Source: Ursus arctos (taxonomy: Eukaryota; Chordata; Mammalia; Carnivora; Ursidae). Taken from it: 64,000 nucleotides of DNA. Position 1 is the stretch's first letter. Every line of letters begins with the position of its first letter. Positions 39,869 through 51,581 of the stretch are shown in pieces. The stretch is taken from contig NW_026622863.1 in NCBI RefSeq assembly GCF_023065955.2, forward strand, positions 41,956,177 through 42,020,176, written 5' to 3'. A program made the position numbers and the translations under genes. The notes beneath the pieces were generated by a model. That model was not told the DNA's origin. It saw only the letters and a list, made by a program, of their open reading frames with translations, and did not search any database.

Positions 39869-40866
39869 CCAACCTCCCCTTGGACTGGCACGTTACCCGG
39901 AACCGTATCTGCATTGCCTGCAGGTGCACAGTGTATAGAAATGCAACTGATAGGAGAGGAGGTAAGATGGCGGAGGAGTAGGGGACCCATTTTTCAGATG
40001 GTCCCCTGAGTCGAGTTGGATAGGTCCCAGACCATCCTGAACATCTACGGAATCAGCATGAGACGCAGGAAGATACATCTGGATCTCTACAAATGAACAT
40101 CTCCAGCGCTGAGTATTGAGGTATGAAGTGGGGAGCTGTGAAACCGCGCATAGATATTGGAAGATAAACAGAAGGGGGAGGGAGCCCCCGCGTTTGGGGG
40201 CCGGGAAGCAGTAGCCACCTGCATGGGGGAGCGGGCGTACTCGAGGACCGGCACCCACAAGAGAGCAGACTGAGACCGTGAGCTGGGGAACACACGCCAC
40301 GAGACTGAAATGGAGCTCCGGTGCGCTCACTGGAACGAGACCGAGACCGGGAGCTCCGGGAGCGCGTGGGAGCAGCTGGCGGTGTTAAAAACACAAAGGA
40401 CAGAGACACGCCGGCCCTGGAAGTGAGGGCTGGGATGCTGGGTGTGGGGTGCACATCCCGGGACGGTGCAGGGTTGAGCAGCACCAACAGAAACAGAGTT
40501 AAAGTGGACACAACATCAGTGGAGAACAGTCCGCGATCCCTCTGTTCTGAGACAGAGGCTGAGATTCGGCCACTGCTGCTCTGACTCTCAGAATAGGCAC
40601 AGCAAACCGCCAGGGAAAGCCTCCAGAGAACAAAAGCCTGGAAATACCAGCTCACAGTGTGCCCATCCCCATCCCCCCTTGCAGGGGACACGGAGACTCT
40701 ACACAAACAGGTTGCCTGAGTATCAGCATGGCAGCCCCCCCCCCAGAAGGCAGGCTTAAAACTCAAGAAGCCCACATCCCTAAGATCCCTATAAAAAAGG
40801 GTGCACGGCCTGGGTCCCAGTCAATAATTTGGGCTCTGGACAACCCTGCAACCTCTCCTCATTAGA
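39869..40866 (+). promoter_or_regulatory. L1 5' UTR / internal promoter
   Basis: GC-rich 1-kb leader. A YY1-type aagatggcgg at 39964-39973 lies 96 bp inside the element, whereas L1 5' ends usually have it close to the first base. A 240-codon antisense open frame (40053-40775, minus) crosses this leader. Confidence 0.8.
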
Positions 40867-41996
40867 ATGACGAGGAGAAATCCACCCCAGCAAAGAAAAG
40901 ATAATGAGTCTGTGGCCTCTGCCACAGAACTAATGGATATGGATATAATCAAAATATCAGAAATGGAATTCAGAGTAACAATGGTCAAGATGATGTGTAG
41001 ACTTGAAAAAAATATGAATGAAAATGTTAATGGGAATATAGAATCTTTAAGGGCAGAACTGAGAACAAATCTGGCAGAAACTAAAAATTCTATGAGCCAA
41101 ATGCAGTCAAAACTAGAGGCTCTGATGGCCAGGGTGAATGAGGCAGAAGAACGTATCAGCGAATTGGAGGATAGGTTAGTAGAAGAGAAAGCTAAAATAG
41201 AATCTGGACTTAAAAAAAATCCACGCTCGGGGCGCCTGGGTGGCACAGCGGTTAAGCGTCTGCCTTCGGCTCAGGGCGTGATCCTGGCGTTCTGGGATCG
41301 AGCCCCACATCAGGCTCCTCCGCTATGAGCCTGCTTCTTCCTCTCCCACTCCCCCTGCTTGTGTTCCCTCTCTCGCTGGCTGTCTCTATCTCTGTCAAAT
41401 AAATAAATAAAATCGTTAAAAAAAAAAAAATCCACGCTCATGAATGTAGGTTACGGGAGATTACTGACTCAATGAAACGTTCCAATGTCAGAATCATCGG
41501 TATCCCCGAGGGGGTGGAGAAAAACAGAGGTCTAGAAGAGATATTTGAACAAATTGTAGCTGGAAACTTCCCTAATCTAGTGAAGGAAACAAACATCCGT
41601 GTCCAAGAGGCAGAGAGGACCCCTCCCAAGCTCAACCACAACAAACCTACGCCACGTCACGTCATAGTGCATTTCGCAAATATTAGATCCAAGGATACAG
41701 TATTGAAAGCGGCCAGGGCAAAGAAATTTCTCACGTACCAAGGCAAAGGTATCAGAATTACGTCAGACCTGTCTACACAGACCTGGAATGAGAGAAAGGG
41801 TTGGGGGGGTCATTTTTAAAGCTCCTTCAGAGAAAAACATGCAGCCAAGGATCCTTTATCCAGCAAGGCTGTCATTCAGAATTCATGGAGAAATAAAGAC
41901 CTTCCAAAATCGCCATTGACCAATTTCTTAACCATGAAACCAGCCCTGCAGGAGATATTAAGGGGTTCTATAAAGGTAAAAAGGCCCCAAGAGTGA
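40867..41996 (+). pseudogene. L1 ORF1 (RNA-binding chaperone), broken
   Basis: Starts MTRRNPPQQRKDNESVASA; residues up to about 118 form the coiled-coil region (repeated leucine/glutamate heptads such as EAEERISELEDRLVEEKAK). A SINE at 41229-41422 interrupts it. The RRM and C-terminal domain follow (SNVRIIGIPEG, VHFANIRSKDTVLKAAR). A G-run at 41802-41808 shifts the frame into a stop at 41816-41818, and another shift follows near 41917. Three separate lesions. Confidence 0.9.
41229..41422 (+). mobile_element. Can-SINE, sense, inside L1 ORF1
   Basis: Young copy, head ggggcgcctgggtggcacag. Perfect 17-bp duplication aaaaaaaatccacgctc at 41212-41228 and 41423-41439. Confidence 0.97.
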
Positions 41997-42034
41997 TACA
42001 GAACAGAAAGTCACAATCTATAGAAACAAAGACT

Positions 42035-45000
42035 TTACTGGCAACATAGCATCATTAAAATCATATCTCTCAATATTGTCTCAATGTAAATGGCCTAAAT
42101 GATCCCATAATGCCATAGGGTTGCAGATTGGATAAAAAGACATGACCCATCCATTCGCTGTCTACAAGAGACTCATTTTTTTTTCTTAAGATTTTATTTA
42201 TTTATTCGACAGAGAGAGACAGCCAGCGAGAGAGGGAACACGAGCAGGGGGAGTGGGAGAGGAAGAAGCAGGCTCTTAGTGGAGGAGCCCGATATGGGGC
42301 TCAAACCCAGAACGCTGGGATCACGCCCTGAGCCGAAGACAGATGCTTAACCACAGCGCTACCCAGGTGCCCCTACAAGAGACTCATTTTGAACCTAAAG
42401 ATACATTCAGACTGAAAGCAAAGGGATGGAATACCATCTTTCACACCAAGGGACCTCAAAAGAAAGCTGGGGTAGCAAATCTCATATCAGACAGATTGGA
42501 TTTTAAACTAAAGACTATAGTTAGAGACACAGAAGGGCACTATATTATTCTTAAAGGATGTATCCAACAAGTGGATATGACAATTATATATGCCCCCAAC
42601 AGGGGAGCAGCAAGATACACAAGCCAACTCTTAACCAGAATAAGGAGACATATAGATAAAAATACGTTAATTGTAGGGGACCTCAACACTCCACTATCAG
42701 AAATAGACAGAACACTCATGCAAAAAATCAACAAAGAAACAAGGACTTTGAATGCCATACTCGATGAGATGGACCTCATAGATATATATAGAACACTACA
42801 CCCCAGAACCAAAGAGTACACATTCTATTCTAATGCCCATGGAACATTCTCAAGAATAGACCATGCTCTGGGACACAAAACAGGTCTCAACCGATACCAA
42901 AAGACTGAAATTATTCCCTGCATATTCTCAGACCACAACGCTTTGAAATTGGAACTCAACCACAAGGAAAAATTTGGAAGAAACTCAAACACTTGGAGAC
43001 TAAGAACCATCCTGCTCAGGAATGATTCAATAAACGAGGAAATCAAAAATCAATTTAAACAATTTATGGAGACCAATGAGAATGAAAACACAATGGTCCA
43101 AAACCTATGGGATAATGCAAAGGCAGTCCTAAGGGGGAAATACATATCATCCAAGCCTCACTCAAAAGAATAGAAAAATCTAAAATGCAGTTTTTATATT
43201 CTCACCTCAAGAAGCTGGAACAGCAACAGAGGGGCAGGCCTAATCCACGCACGAGGAAGCAGTTGACCAAGATTAGAGCAGAAATCAATAAATTAGAAAC
43301 CAGGAGTACAGTAGAGCAGATCAACAGAACTAGAAGCTGAATCTTGGAGAGAATCAATAAAATTGACAGACCACTGGCAAGACTTATCCAAAAGAATAGA
43401 GAAAGGACCCAAATTAATAAGATTATGAATGAAAAAGGAGAGGTCATGACCAACACCAATGAAATTGGAAGGATTATTAGAAACTTTTATCAACAGCTTT
43501 ATTCCAATAAATTAAGCAATCTGGAAGAGATGGAGGACTTCCTGGAAGCCTATAAACGACCAAGACTGAAACAGGAAGAAATTGATTTCTTAAACAGGCC
43601 AATTAATTATGAAGAGATTGAGTCAGTGATAAACAACCTTCCAATAACAAAACTCCAGGCCCGGACAGTTTTCCTGTGGAATTCTACCAAACATTCAAAG
43701 AGGAAATAATACCTATTCTCCTAAAGCTATTTCAAAAAATAGAAATAGAAGGAAAGCTACCAAACTCATTCTATGAGGCCAATATTACCTTGATCCCCAA
43801 ACCAGGCAAAGACCCCATCAAAAAGGAGAATTACAGACCGATTTCCTTAATGAACATGGATGCCAAAATCCTCAGCAAGATCCTGGATAATAGAATCCAA
43901 CAGTACATTAAAAGGATTATCCATCATGGCCAAATGGGATTCATCCCTGGGATGCAAGGGTGGTTCAACATTCGCAAATCTATCAGTGTCTTAGATTTTA
44001 TCCCGAAGGAAAAATTCAAAAATCATATGATTCTCTCAATAGATGCAGAAAAAGCATTTGACAAAATACAGCATCCTTTCCTGATTAAAACCCTGCAGAG
44101 TGTAGGGATACAGGGTACATTCCTCAATCTCATAAAAACCATCTATGAAAAGCCCACAGCAAATATCCTTCTCAATGGGGAAAAGCTGGAAGCCTTTCCC
44201 TTAAGATCAGGAACACGACAAGGATGCCCACTCTCGCCACTATTATTCAACATAGTACTAGAAGTCCTGGCAACAGCAATCAGACAACAAAAAGGGATAA
44301 AAGGTATCCAAATCGGCAAGGAAGAAGTCAAACTGTCTCTCTTCGCAGATGACATGATACTCTATATGGAAAACCCAAAAGAATCCAGCCCCAAACTACT
44401 AGAAGTTATAGAACAATTCAGTAATGTGGCGGGATACAAAATCAATGCTCAGAAATCAGTTGCATTTCTATACACGAATAATGAGACTGAAGAAAGAGAA
44501 AGTACGGAATCCATCCCATTTACAATAGCACCAAAAACCATACATTACCTTGGAATTAACTTAACCAGAGACGTAAAGGACCTATATTCTAGAAACTATA
44601 AATCACTCTTGCAAGACATTGAAGAAGACACAAAAAGATGGAAAAATATTTCATGCTCATTGGTCAGAAGAATTAACATAGTTAAAATGTCCATGCTACC
44701 CAGAGCAATCTACACTTTCAATGCTATCCCGATCAAAATACCGAGGACATTTTTCAAAGAACTGGAACAAATAGTCCTTAAATTTGTATGGAAACAGAAA
44801 AGGCCCCGAATCGCCAAGGAACTGTTGAAAAGGAAAAACAGAGCTGGGGGCATCACAATGCTGGATTTCGAGCTGTACTACACAGCTGTGATCACAAAGA
44901 CAGCATGGTACTGGCACAAAAACAGACACATAGACCAATGGAACAGAATAGAGAACCCAGAAATGGACCCTCAGCTCTTTGGGCAACTAATCTTTGATAA

Positions 45001-46074
45001 AGCAGGAAAAAACATCCGGTGAAAAAAGACAGTCTCTTCAAGAAATGGTGCTGGGAAAGTTGGACAGCTACATGCAAAAGAATGAAACTTGACCACTCTC
45101 TCATACTATACACAAAAATAAACTCCAAATGGATGAAAGACCTCGATGTGAGACAGGAATCCATCAAAATTCTAGAGGAGAACATAGGCAGCAACCTCTA
45201 CGACATCGGCCAAAGCAACCTTTTTCATGACACATCTCCAAAGGCAAGAGAAACAAAAGATAAAATGAACTTGTGGGACTTCATCAAGATAAAAAGCTTC
45301 TGCACAGCCAAGGAAACAGTCAAAAAAACTAAGACGCAGCCCAGGGAATGGAAGAATATATTTGCAAATGATACTACAGATAAAAGACTGGTATCCAAGA
45401 CCTACAAAGAACTTCTCAAACTCAATATGCGAGACACAAATAAACAAATCATAAAATGGGCAGAAGATATGAACAGACACTTTTCCAATGAAGACATACA
45501 AATGGCTAACAGACACATGAAAAAGTGTTCAAAATCATTAGCCATCAGGGAAATTCAAATCAAAACCACACTAAGATACCACCTTACGCCAGTTAGAATG
45601 GCAAAAATTGACAAGGCAAGAAACAACAATTGCTGGAGAGGATGTGGAGAGAGGGGATCCCTCCTACATTGTTGGTGGGAATGCAAGTTGGTACTGCCAC
45701 TCTGGAAAACAGTGTGGAGGTCCCTTAAAAAGTTAAAAATTGAGCCATAAAAATATGATCCAGCCATTGCACTACTGGGTATTTACCCCAACGATACAGA
45801 CGTAGTGAAGAGAAGGGCCATATGCAACCCAATGTTCATAGCAGCATTGTCCACAATAGCTAAATCGTGGAAGGAGCCGAGATGCCCTTCAACAGATGAC
45901 TGGATTAAGAAGTTGTGGTCCATATATACAATGGAATATTACTCAGCTATCAAAAGGAACGAATTCTCAACATTTGCTGCAACATGGACGGCACTGGAGG
46001 AGATAATGCTGAGTGAAATAAGTCAAGCAGAGAAAGACAATTATCATATGGTTTCTCTCATCTATGGAACATAA
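42035..46074 (+). pseudogene. L1 ORF2 (endonuclease / reverse transcriptase), broken
   Basis: The 5' part of the endonuclease is frameshifted and split by a SINE (42180-42372). The downstream endonuclease part keeps GDLNTPLS, SRIDHALGHK and SDHNALKLEL. The RT domain (43676-45022) keeps [25 protein letters not shown] and the catalytic FADD at 44342-44353. The C-terminal Cys/His cluster C-X3-C-X7-H-X4-C lies at 45631-45684. Breaks include a stop at 43171, a TGA at 43337 region, a frame change near 43660, a TGA at 45020-45022 with a frame change, and a TAA at 45748-45750. The natural end is the TAA at 46072-46074, after SLIYGT. Confidence 0.92.
42180..42372 (-). mobile_element. Can-SINE, antisense, inside L1 ORF2
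   Basis: Perfect duplication ctacaagagactcatttt at 42162-42179 and 42373-42390. Confidence 0.97.
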
Positions 46075-46357
46075 GAACTAGGAAGATTGGTAGGGGAAGA
46101 AAGGGATAAAGAAAGGGGGTAATCAGAAGGAGGAATGAAGCATGAGAGACTATGGACTCTGAGAAACAAACTGAGGGCTTTAGAGGGGAGGGGGATGGGG
46201 GAATGGGATAGACTGGTGATGGGTAGTAAGGAGGGCATGTATTGCATGGTGCACTGGGTGTTTTACGCAACTAATGAATCATCGAACTTTACATCAAAAA
46301 CCAGGGATGTACTGTATGGTGACTAACATAATATAATAAAAAAAACAATAAATGAAA
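46075..46357 (+). other. L1 3' UTR and tail
   Basis: G-rich purine segment (gaggggagggggatggggga), then gtgcactgggtgttttacgc and an A-rich end. It is nearly the same, base for base, as the reverse complement of 50940-51230, so both L1s belong to one subfamily. Confidence 0.9.
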
Positions 46358-46463
46358 AAAACCTTAGGGAATGTATTTTTTTTTCCTTTTAACATTAGAT
46401 GGCCAAGATTTCATCCATATTATTGTTCAATATAGTCCATTCATTTTGACTATTTTATAATAA

Positions 46464-47129
46464 GTAGTTCTCTCTTATCCACAGTTTAGCTTTCCATGGC
46501 TTCAGTTACCTGTGGTCAACTGCAGTCCAGAAGCAGATGATCCTCCTCCTGATGTATCTTCAGATGGTCAGTGGTAAGGGCGCCTGGGTGGCTCAGTCAT
46601 TAAGCGTCTGCCTTCGGCCCAGGGTGTGATCCCGGCGTTCTGGGATCCAGCCCTGCATCAGGCTTTTCCACTGGGAGCCTCCGCTTCTTCCTCTCCCACT
46701 CCCCCTGCTTGTGTTCCGTCTCTCGCTTGCTGTCTCTCTCTCTCTCAAATGAATAAATAAAATCTTAAAAAGAAAAAAAAAAGGTCAGTGGTAGCCTGAC
46801 ACTGCATCATAATGACTGTGTCAGTTACCTCACTTCATCTCTTGTGGATATTTTATCATTTCACATTATCACAAGAAAGGTGAGTACAGTATAACGAGAT
46901 ATTTTGAAAGAGACCACATTCACATAACTTTTATTACAGTGTATTCTATTTTATTATTTAGTTGTTATTGTTAATCTCTTACTATGTCTAATGTATACAT
47001 TAGATTTTATCATAGGTATGTATGTATAAAAAAACATAGTATACATTGGGTTTGATACTATCCACGGTTTCAGGTATCCACTGGGAAGGTTCTTAAAAGT
47101 ATCCCCCATAGATAAGGGGGTACTACTGT
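46464..47129 (+). mobile_element. Tigger-type (Tc1/mariner) DNA transposon, split by a SINE
   Basis: Ends are inverted: agtagttctctcttatccac at the left and gataagggggtactactgta at the right. Tigger-type motifs gtttagctttccatggcttc and ttcaggtatccactgggaag lie beside them. The transposase is absent, so this is an internally deleted copy. Confidence 0.8.
46576..46782 (+). mobile_element. Can-SINE, sense, inside the Tigger element
   Basis: Exact duplication ggtcagtggta at 46565-46575 and 46783-46793. Confidence 0.94.
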
Positions 47130-47159
47130 ATTCTATGGTATAAACATATCAAAATTCAT

Positions 47160-48130
47160 TCACCTACTTTTTTTTTGAGAGTTCAAACAGTTCTTTAAGT
47201 ACTAACATACATTCCAACACTAGGCAACTACTTATCTACTTTCTGTCTTTATAGATTTGCCTACCCTATACATTTAATATAAATATAATTATATAATATG
47301 TTGTCTTTTGTGTCTGGCTTCTTTACATAGCATGTTTTCAAGGCTTATCCCTGTTGTAGCATGTGTCAATATTTCATCCTTTTTATGGCTGAATAGTACC
47401 CTATTGTGTGGACATACTGCATTTAATTTATCCATGCATTTGTTGCTGGACATTTAGGTTGTTTCCACTTTTTGGCTGCAATCGTTAATGCTGCTATGAA
47501 CGTTCTTGGTATGTTTCTGTGGACATATATTTCCCTTTCTCTTGGTATATATATCTAACTGTGAAATTGCAGGGTTTTATGGTTATATAACTTTTAACTG
47601 TTTGGGGAACTTCCAGACTGTTTTCTAATGTGGGTGCACTGTTTTATATTTTCACCAGCAGTAAATGCAGATTATGACTTCTTCACATCCATGCCAACAC
47701 TTGTTATTAAATTTCTTTTTTATTACAATCATCCTAATGCATGTATGCATAGGGTATGAAGTAGTATCTCACAGTTTTGACTTGCATTTTCCTGGTGACT
47801 GGTGATGTTGAGCATTTTTTCATGTCCTTATTGGTCATTTATATATTTTCTTTGCAGAAATGTCAATTCAGATACTTTGCCCATTTTAAAACTGAGTTAT
47901 TTGTCTTTTTCTTATTGAATGGTAAACATTCTTTATACTGAGTTTTGGATTTAGGAAATGTGAGTCCTCCATCTTTGTTCTTTTTCAAGATTATTTAGCT
48001 ATTCTAGCTATTCTTGTATTAAATATAAATTTTCATATCAGCTTGTCGATTTACCAAGGAAGCCAGATGAGATTTTTATCAGGATTGCACTGAATGTGTA
48101 GATCAGTTTGGGAAATGATGCCACTCTAAC
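47160..48130 (-). mobile_element. Old antisense L1 3' end
   Basis: atagatttgcctaccctata, ttgtagcatgtgtcaatatt, gttgtttccactttttggct, ttttcaccagcagtaaatgc are classic reverse-strand old L1 3' landmarks. Confidence 0.8.
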
Positions 48131-48537
48131 AATGTTGTTATGAACCATGCTGTGATGAACTTGGAGGTGCATATATCTTTTCCAGTTAGTGTTTTCATTT
48201 TCTTCAGATAAAGAGCCAGAAGTTGATTTGCCGGATCATATGGTAGTTCAAATTTTAATTTATTGAGGAATCTCCATACTGTTTTCCATAGTGGCTACAT
48301 CAATTTACCTTTTCACCAACAGTATACAAGGGTTACTATTTCTCCACAGCCTTGCCAACTCTTATTAAATCTCTTGTCTTTCTGATAATAGACATTCTAA
48401 TTGGTGTGAGGTGATAATGTTGTTTTAACTTGTATTTACCTGATGATTAATGATGTTGAGCATCTTTTCATATACCTATTGGCTATCTGTATGTCTTCTT
48501 TGGAAAAATGTCTATTCAGCTCTTCTACCTGGTTTTT

Positions 48538-48736
48538 TTTTTTTTTTTTAAGATTTTATTTATTCATTCGACAGAGAGAGAGACAGCCAGCGAGAGAGGG
48601 AACACAAGCAGGGGGAGTGGGAGAGGAAGAAGCAGGCTCACAGCGGAGGAGCCCGATGTGGGGCTCGATCCCACAACGCCAGGATCACGCCCTGAGCTGA
48701 AGGCAAACGCTCAACCGCTGTGCCACCCAGGCGCCC
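48538..48736 (-). mobile_element. Can-SINE, antisense
   Basis: Duplication ctacctggttttt at 48525-48537 and 48737-48749; young copy. Confidence 0.95.
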
Positions 48737-49946
48737 CTACCTGGTTTTTAATCAGATTGTTTTGTATTTTTGCTATTGAGTTGTATGAGTTCTTTATATA
48801 TTTTGGATATTAACCCCTTATTCAGTATATGACTTGCACATATTTTCTCCCGTTCAGTAGGTTGCCTTTTCCTTTTCCTTTTTTTTTTTTTAATGATTTC
48901 TTTGCTGTGTTGAAGCTTTTTAGTTTGATGTAGTCCCAATAGTTTATTTTTGCTGTTGTTGCCTTTGCTTTTGGAGTCAGATACAAAAAAATATCACTAA
49001 GACTGATGTCAAGCTTAGCACCTATGCTTCCTCTTAGGAGTTTTGTGGTTTCCCACTTATGTTCAAGTTTTTAATCCATTTTGAGTTAGTATTTGTGTAT
49101 GGTGTAATATAGTGGTCCAGTTTCATTCTCTTCTGTGTGGCTGTCCAGGTTTTACAACACAAATTTATGGAAGAGACTGTCTTTTCCCCATTGAATATTC
49201 TTTGCCCCTTTGTTGTAAGTTAATTGACCATATATATGTGGATTTATTTCTGGGCTCGTTAGTTTGTTCCATTGATCTATGTGTCTGTTTTTATGCCAAT
49301 ATCATACAGTTTTGATTACCATAGCTTTGTAATATAGTTTGAAATCAGGGACCCACTGATTATTTAGGAGCTCATTTTTAATTTTCACATATTTGTGAAT
49401 TTCCCAAATTTCCTTATCTTATTGGTTTCTAATTTCATTCTATTTTAATCAAAAAACATAATGTGCATTATTTCATCCTTTTAAAAATTTGAGGCTTGTT
49501 TCATAACCTAGCCTATGGTCCATCCTGGAGAATGTTCAATGTGTACTTGGGGAGAATATGTATTTCAGAATTGTTGGATGGTATATTCTATAGATGTCTA
49601 TTAGGTCTAGTTGATTTATAGTGTTGGGCAAATCCTCCATTTCCTTGTTCATCTTCCACCTAGTATTTCTGTACATTATTGAAAATGGGGTACTGTGCCC
49701 TCCAACTGTTATTGTTGAATAGTCTATTTCTCTCTTCATTTTTCCCAATTTCTAGGTCATTTATTTTGGTACTCTATTGTTAGGTGCATATATATTTCCT
49801 TTTTATTCCTTTTTTAATTTAAATTCCAGTTAGTTAACATACAGTGTAATATTAGTTTCAGGTGTAGGATTTAGTGATTCATCACTTACATGCAACAGTT
49901 CATCACTGGCTTATAACACCCAGTGCTCATCACAACATATACTCTC

Positions 49947-50141
49947 TCTTTTTTTTTTTAAGATTTTATTTATTTATTTGACAGAGAGACAGCCAGCGAG
50001 AGCGGGAACACAAGCAGGGGGAGTGGGAGAGGAAGAAGCAGGCTCCCAGCGGAGGAGCCTGATGCGGGGCTCGATCCCAGAACACGGGATCACGCCCTGA
50101 GCCGAAGGCAGAAGCTTAACGACTGAGCCACCCAGGTGCCC
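49947..50141 (-). mobile_element. Can-SINE, antisense
   Basis: Perfect duplication cacaacatatactctc at 49931-49946 and 50142-50157. Confidence 0.95.
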
Positions 50142-50423
50142 CACAACATATACTCTCCTTAAGCCCCATCACCCCTTTAATCCATCTCCCCACCACCTCC
50201 CCTCCAGCAATCCTCAGGGTGTTCTCTATAGTTAAGAATCTATTTTATAGTTTGCCTCTCTCTTGTCCCCCCTTTGTTCATCTGTTACGTCTCTTAAATT
50301 CCACATAGGAGTGAAATCATATGGTTTTTGTCTTTCTCTGACTTATTTCACTTAGCGTAATAGTCTCTAACTCCATCCACATCATTGCAAATGACAAATT
50401 TTCATTTTTTGATGGCTGAATAA

Positions 50424-50426
<3 letters not shown>

Positions 50427-50470
<44 letters not shown>
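50427..50470. repeat. (AT)n microsatellite inside L1
   Basis: About 22 AT units at the place where L1 3' regions normally carry a short tatatata run. Confidence 0.95.
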
Positions 50471-50473
<3 letters not shown>

Positions 50474-50937
50474 ACATCTTCTTTATTCATTTATCAGTCG
50501 ATGGACATTTGGACTCTTCACATAATTTGGCTATTGTTTATAATGTTGCTATAAACATAAGAGTGCATGTATCCCTTCAAATCAGTATTTTTTTATCCTT
50601 TGGGTAAATACCTAGTAGTGCAATTTCTGGGTCATAGGGTAGTTCTATTTCTAACTTTTTGAAGAAACTCCATACTCTTTTCCAGAGTGGTTACACCAGT
50701 TTGCATTCCTACCAACAGTGTAATAGGGTCCCCCTTTCTCCATATCCTCACCAACATCTGTTTTTTCCAGTGTTGTTAATTTTAGCCATTCTGACAGCTG
50801 TGAGGTGATGTCTCATCGTAGTTTTGATTTGTATTTTCCTGGTGATGAGGCTGTTGAGCATCTTTTCATGGGTCTGTTAGCCATCTGTATGTCTTCTTTG
50901 GAGAAATGTCTATTCATGTCTTCTGCCCATTTTTTAA

Positions 50938-51581
50938 AATGTTTTTTTATTATATTATGTTAGTCACCATACAGTACATCCATGGTTTCTGATGTAAAGT
51001 TCGATGATTCATTAGTTGCGTATAACACCCAGTGCACCATGCAATACATGCCCTCCTTACTACCCATCACAAGCCTATCCCATTCCCCCACCCCCCTCCC
51101 CTCTGAAGCCTTCAGTTTGTTTCTCAGAGTCCATAGTCTCTCATGCTTCATTCCCCCTTCTGATTACCCCCCTTTCTTTATCCCTTTCTTCCCCTACTGA
51201 TCTTCCTAGTTCTTATGTTCCATAGATGAGAGAAATCATATAATTGTCTTTCTCTGCTTGACTTATTTCACTTAGCATTATCTCCTCCAGTGCCGTCCAT
51301 GTTGCAGCAAATGTTGAGAACTCATTCTTTCTGATAGCTGAGTAATATTCCATTGTATATATGGACCATAACTTCTTAATCCAGTCATCTGTTGAAGGGC
51401 AATTTGGTTCCTTCCACGATTTAGCTATTGTGGACAATGCTGCTATGAACATTGGGGTGCATATGGCCCTTCTCTTCACTATGTCTGTCTTTGGGGTAAA
51501 TACCCCGTAGTGCAATGGCTGGGTCATAGGGTAGCTCAATTTTTAACTTTTTAAGGGACCTCCACACTGTTTTCCAGAGTG
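50938..51581 (-). mobile_element. Young 5'-truncated L1, antisense
   Basis: Holds the poly(A)/3' UTR and the last 100 or so ORF2 codons, which still read openly on the minus strand (51213-51539, ending SLIYGT). Duplication ttctgcccattttttaa at 50921-50937 and 51582-51598. Same subfamily as the full-length copy. Confidence 0.93.

Larger units (their letters stand above)
39869..46357 (+). mobile_element. Full-length L1 LINE, sense, inactivated
   Basis: The element is bounded by the target-site duplication aaaaccttaggga (39856-39868 and 46358-46370). Order: 5' UTR, ORF1, ORF2, 3' UTR with an AATAATATAATAAA-type end and A-rich tail. It is the youngest-looking L1 here, yet both ORFs are broken by SINE insertions, frameshifts and stops, so it should not be autonomous. 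Total length is about 6.5 kb including about 390 bp of SINE sequence. Confidence 0.95.

Noticed and set aside
40867..45750. Long plus-strand ORFs as host genes
   Set aside because: They are the broken ORF1 and ORF2 of the L1 at 39869-46357.
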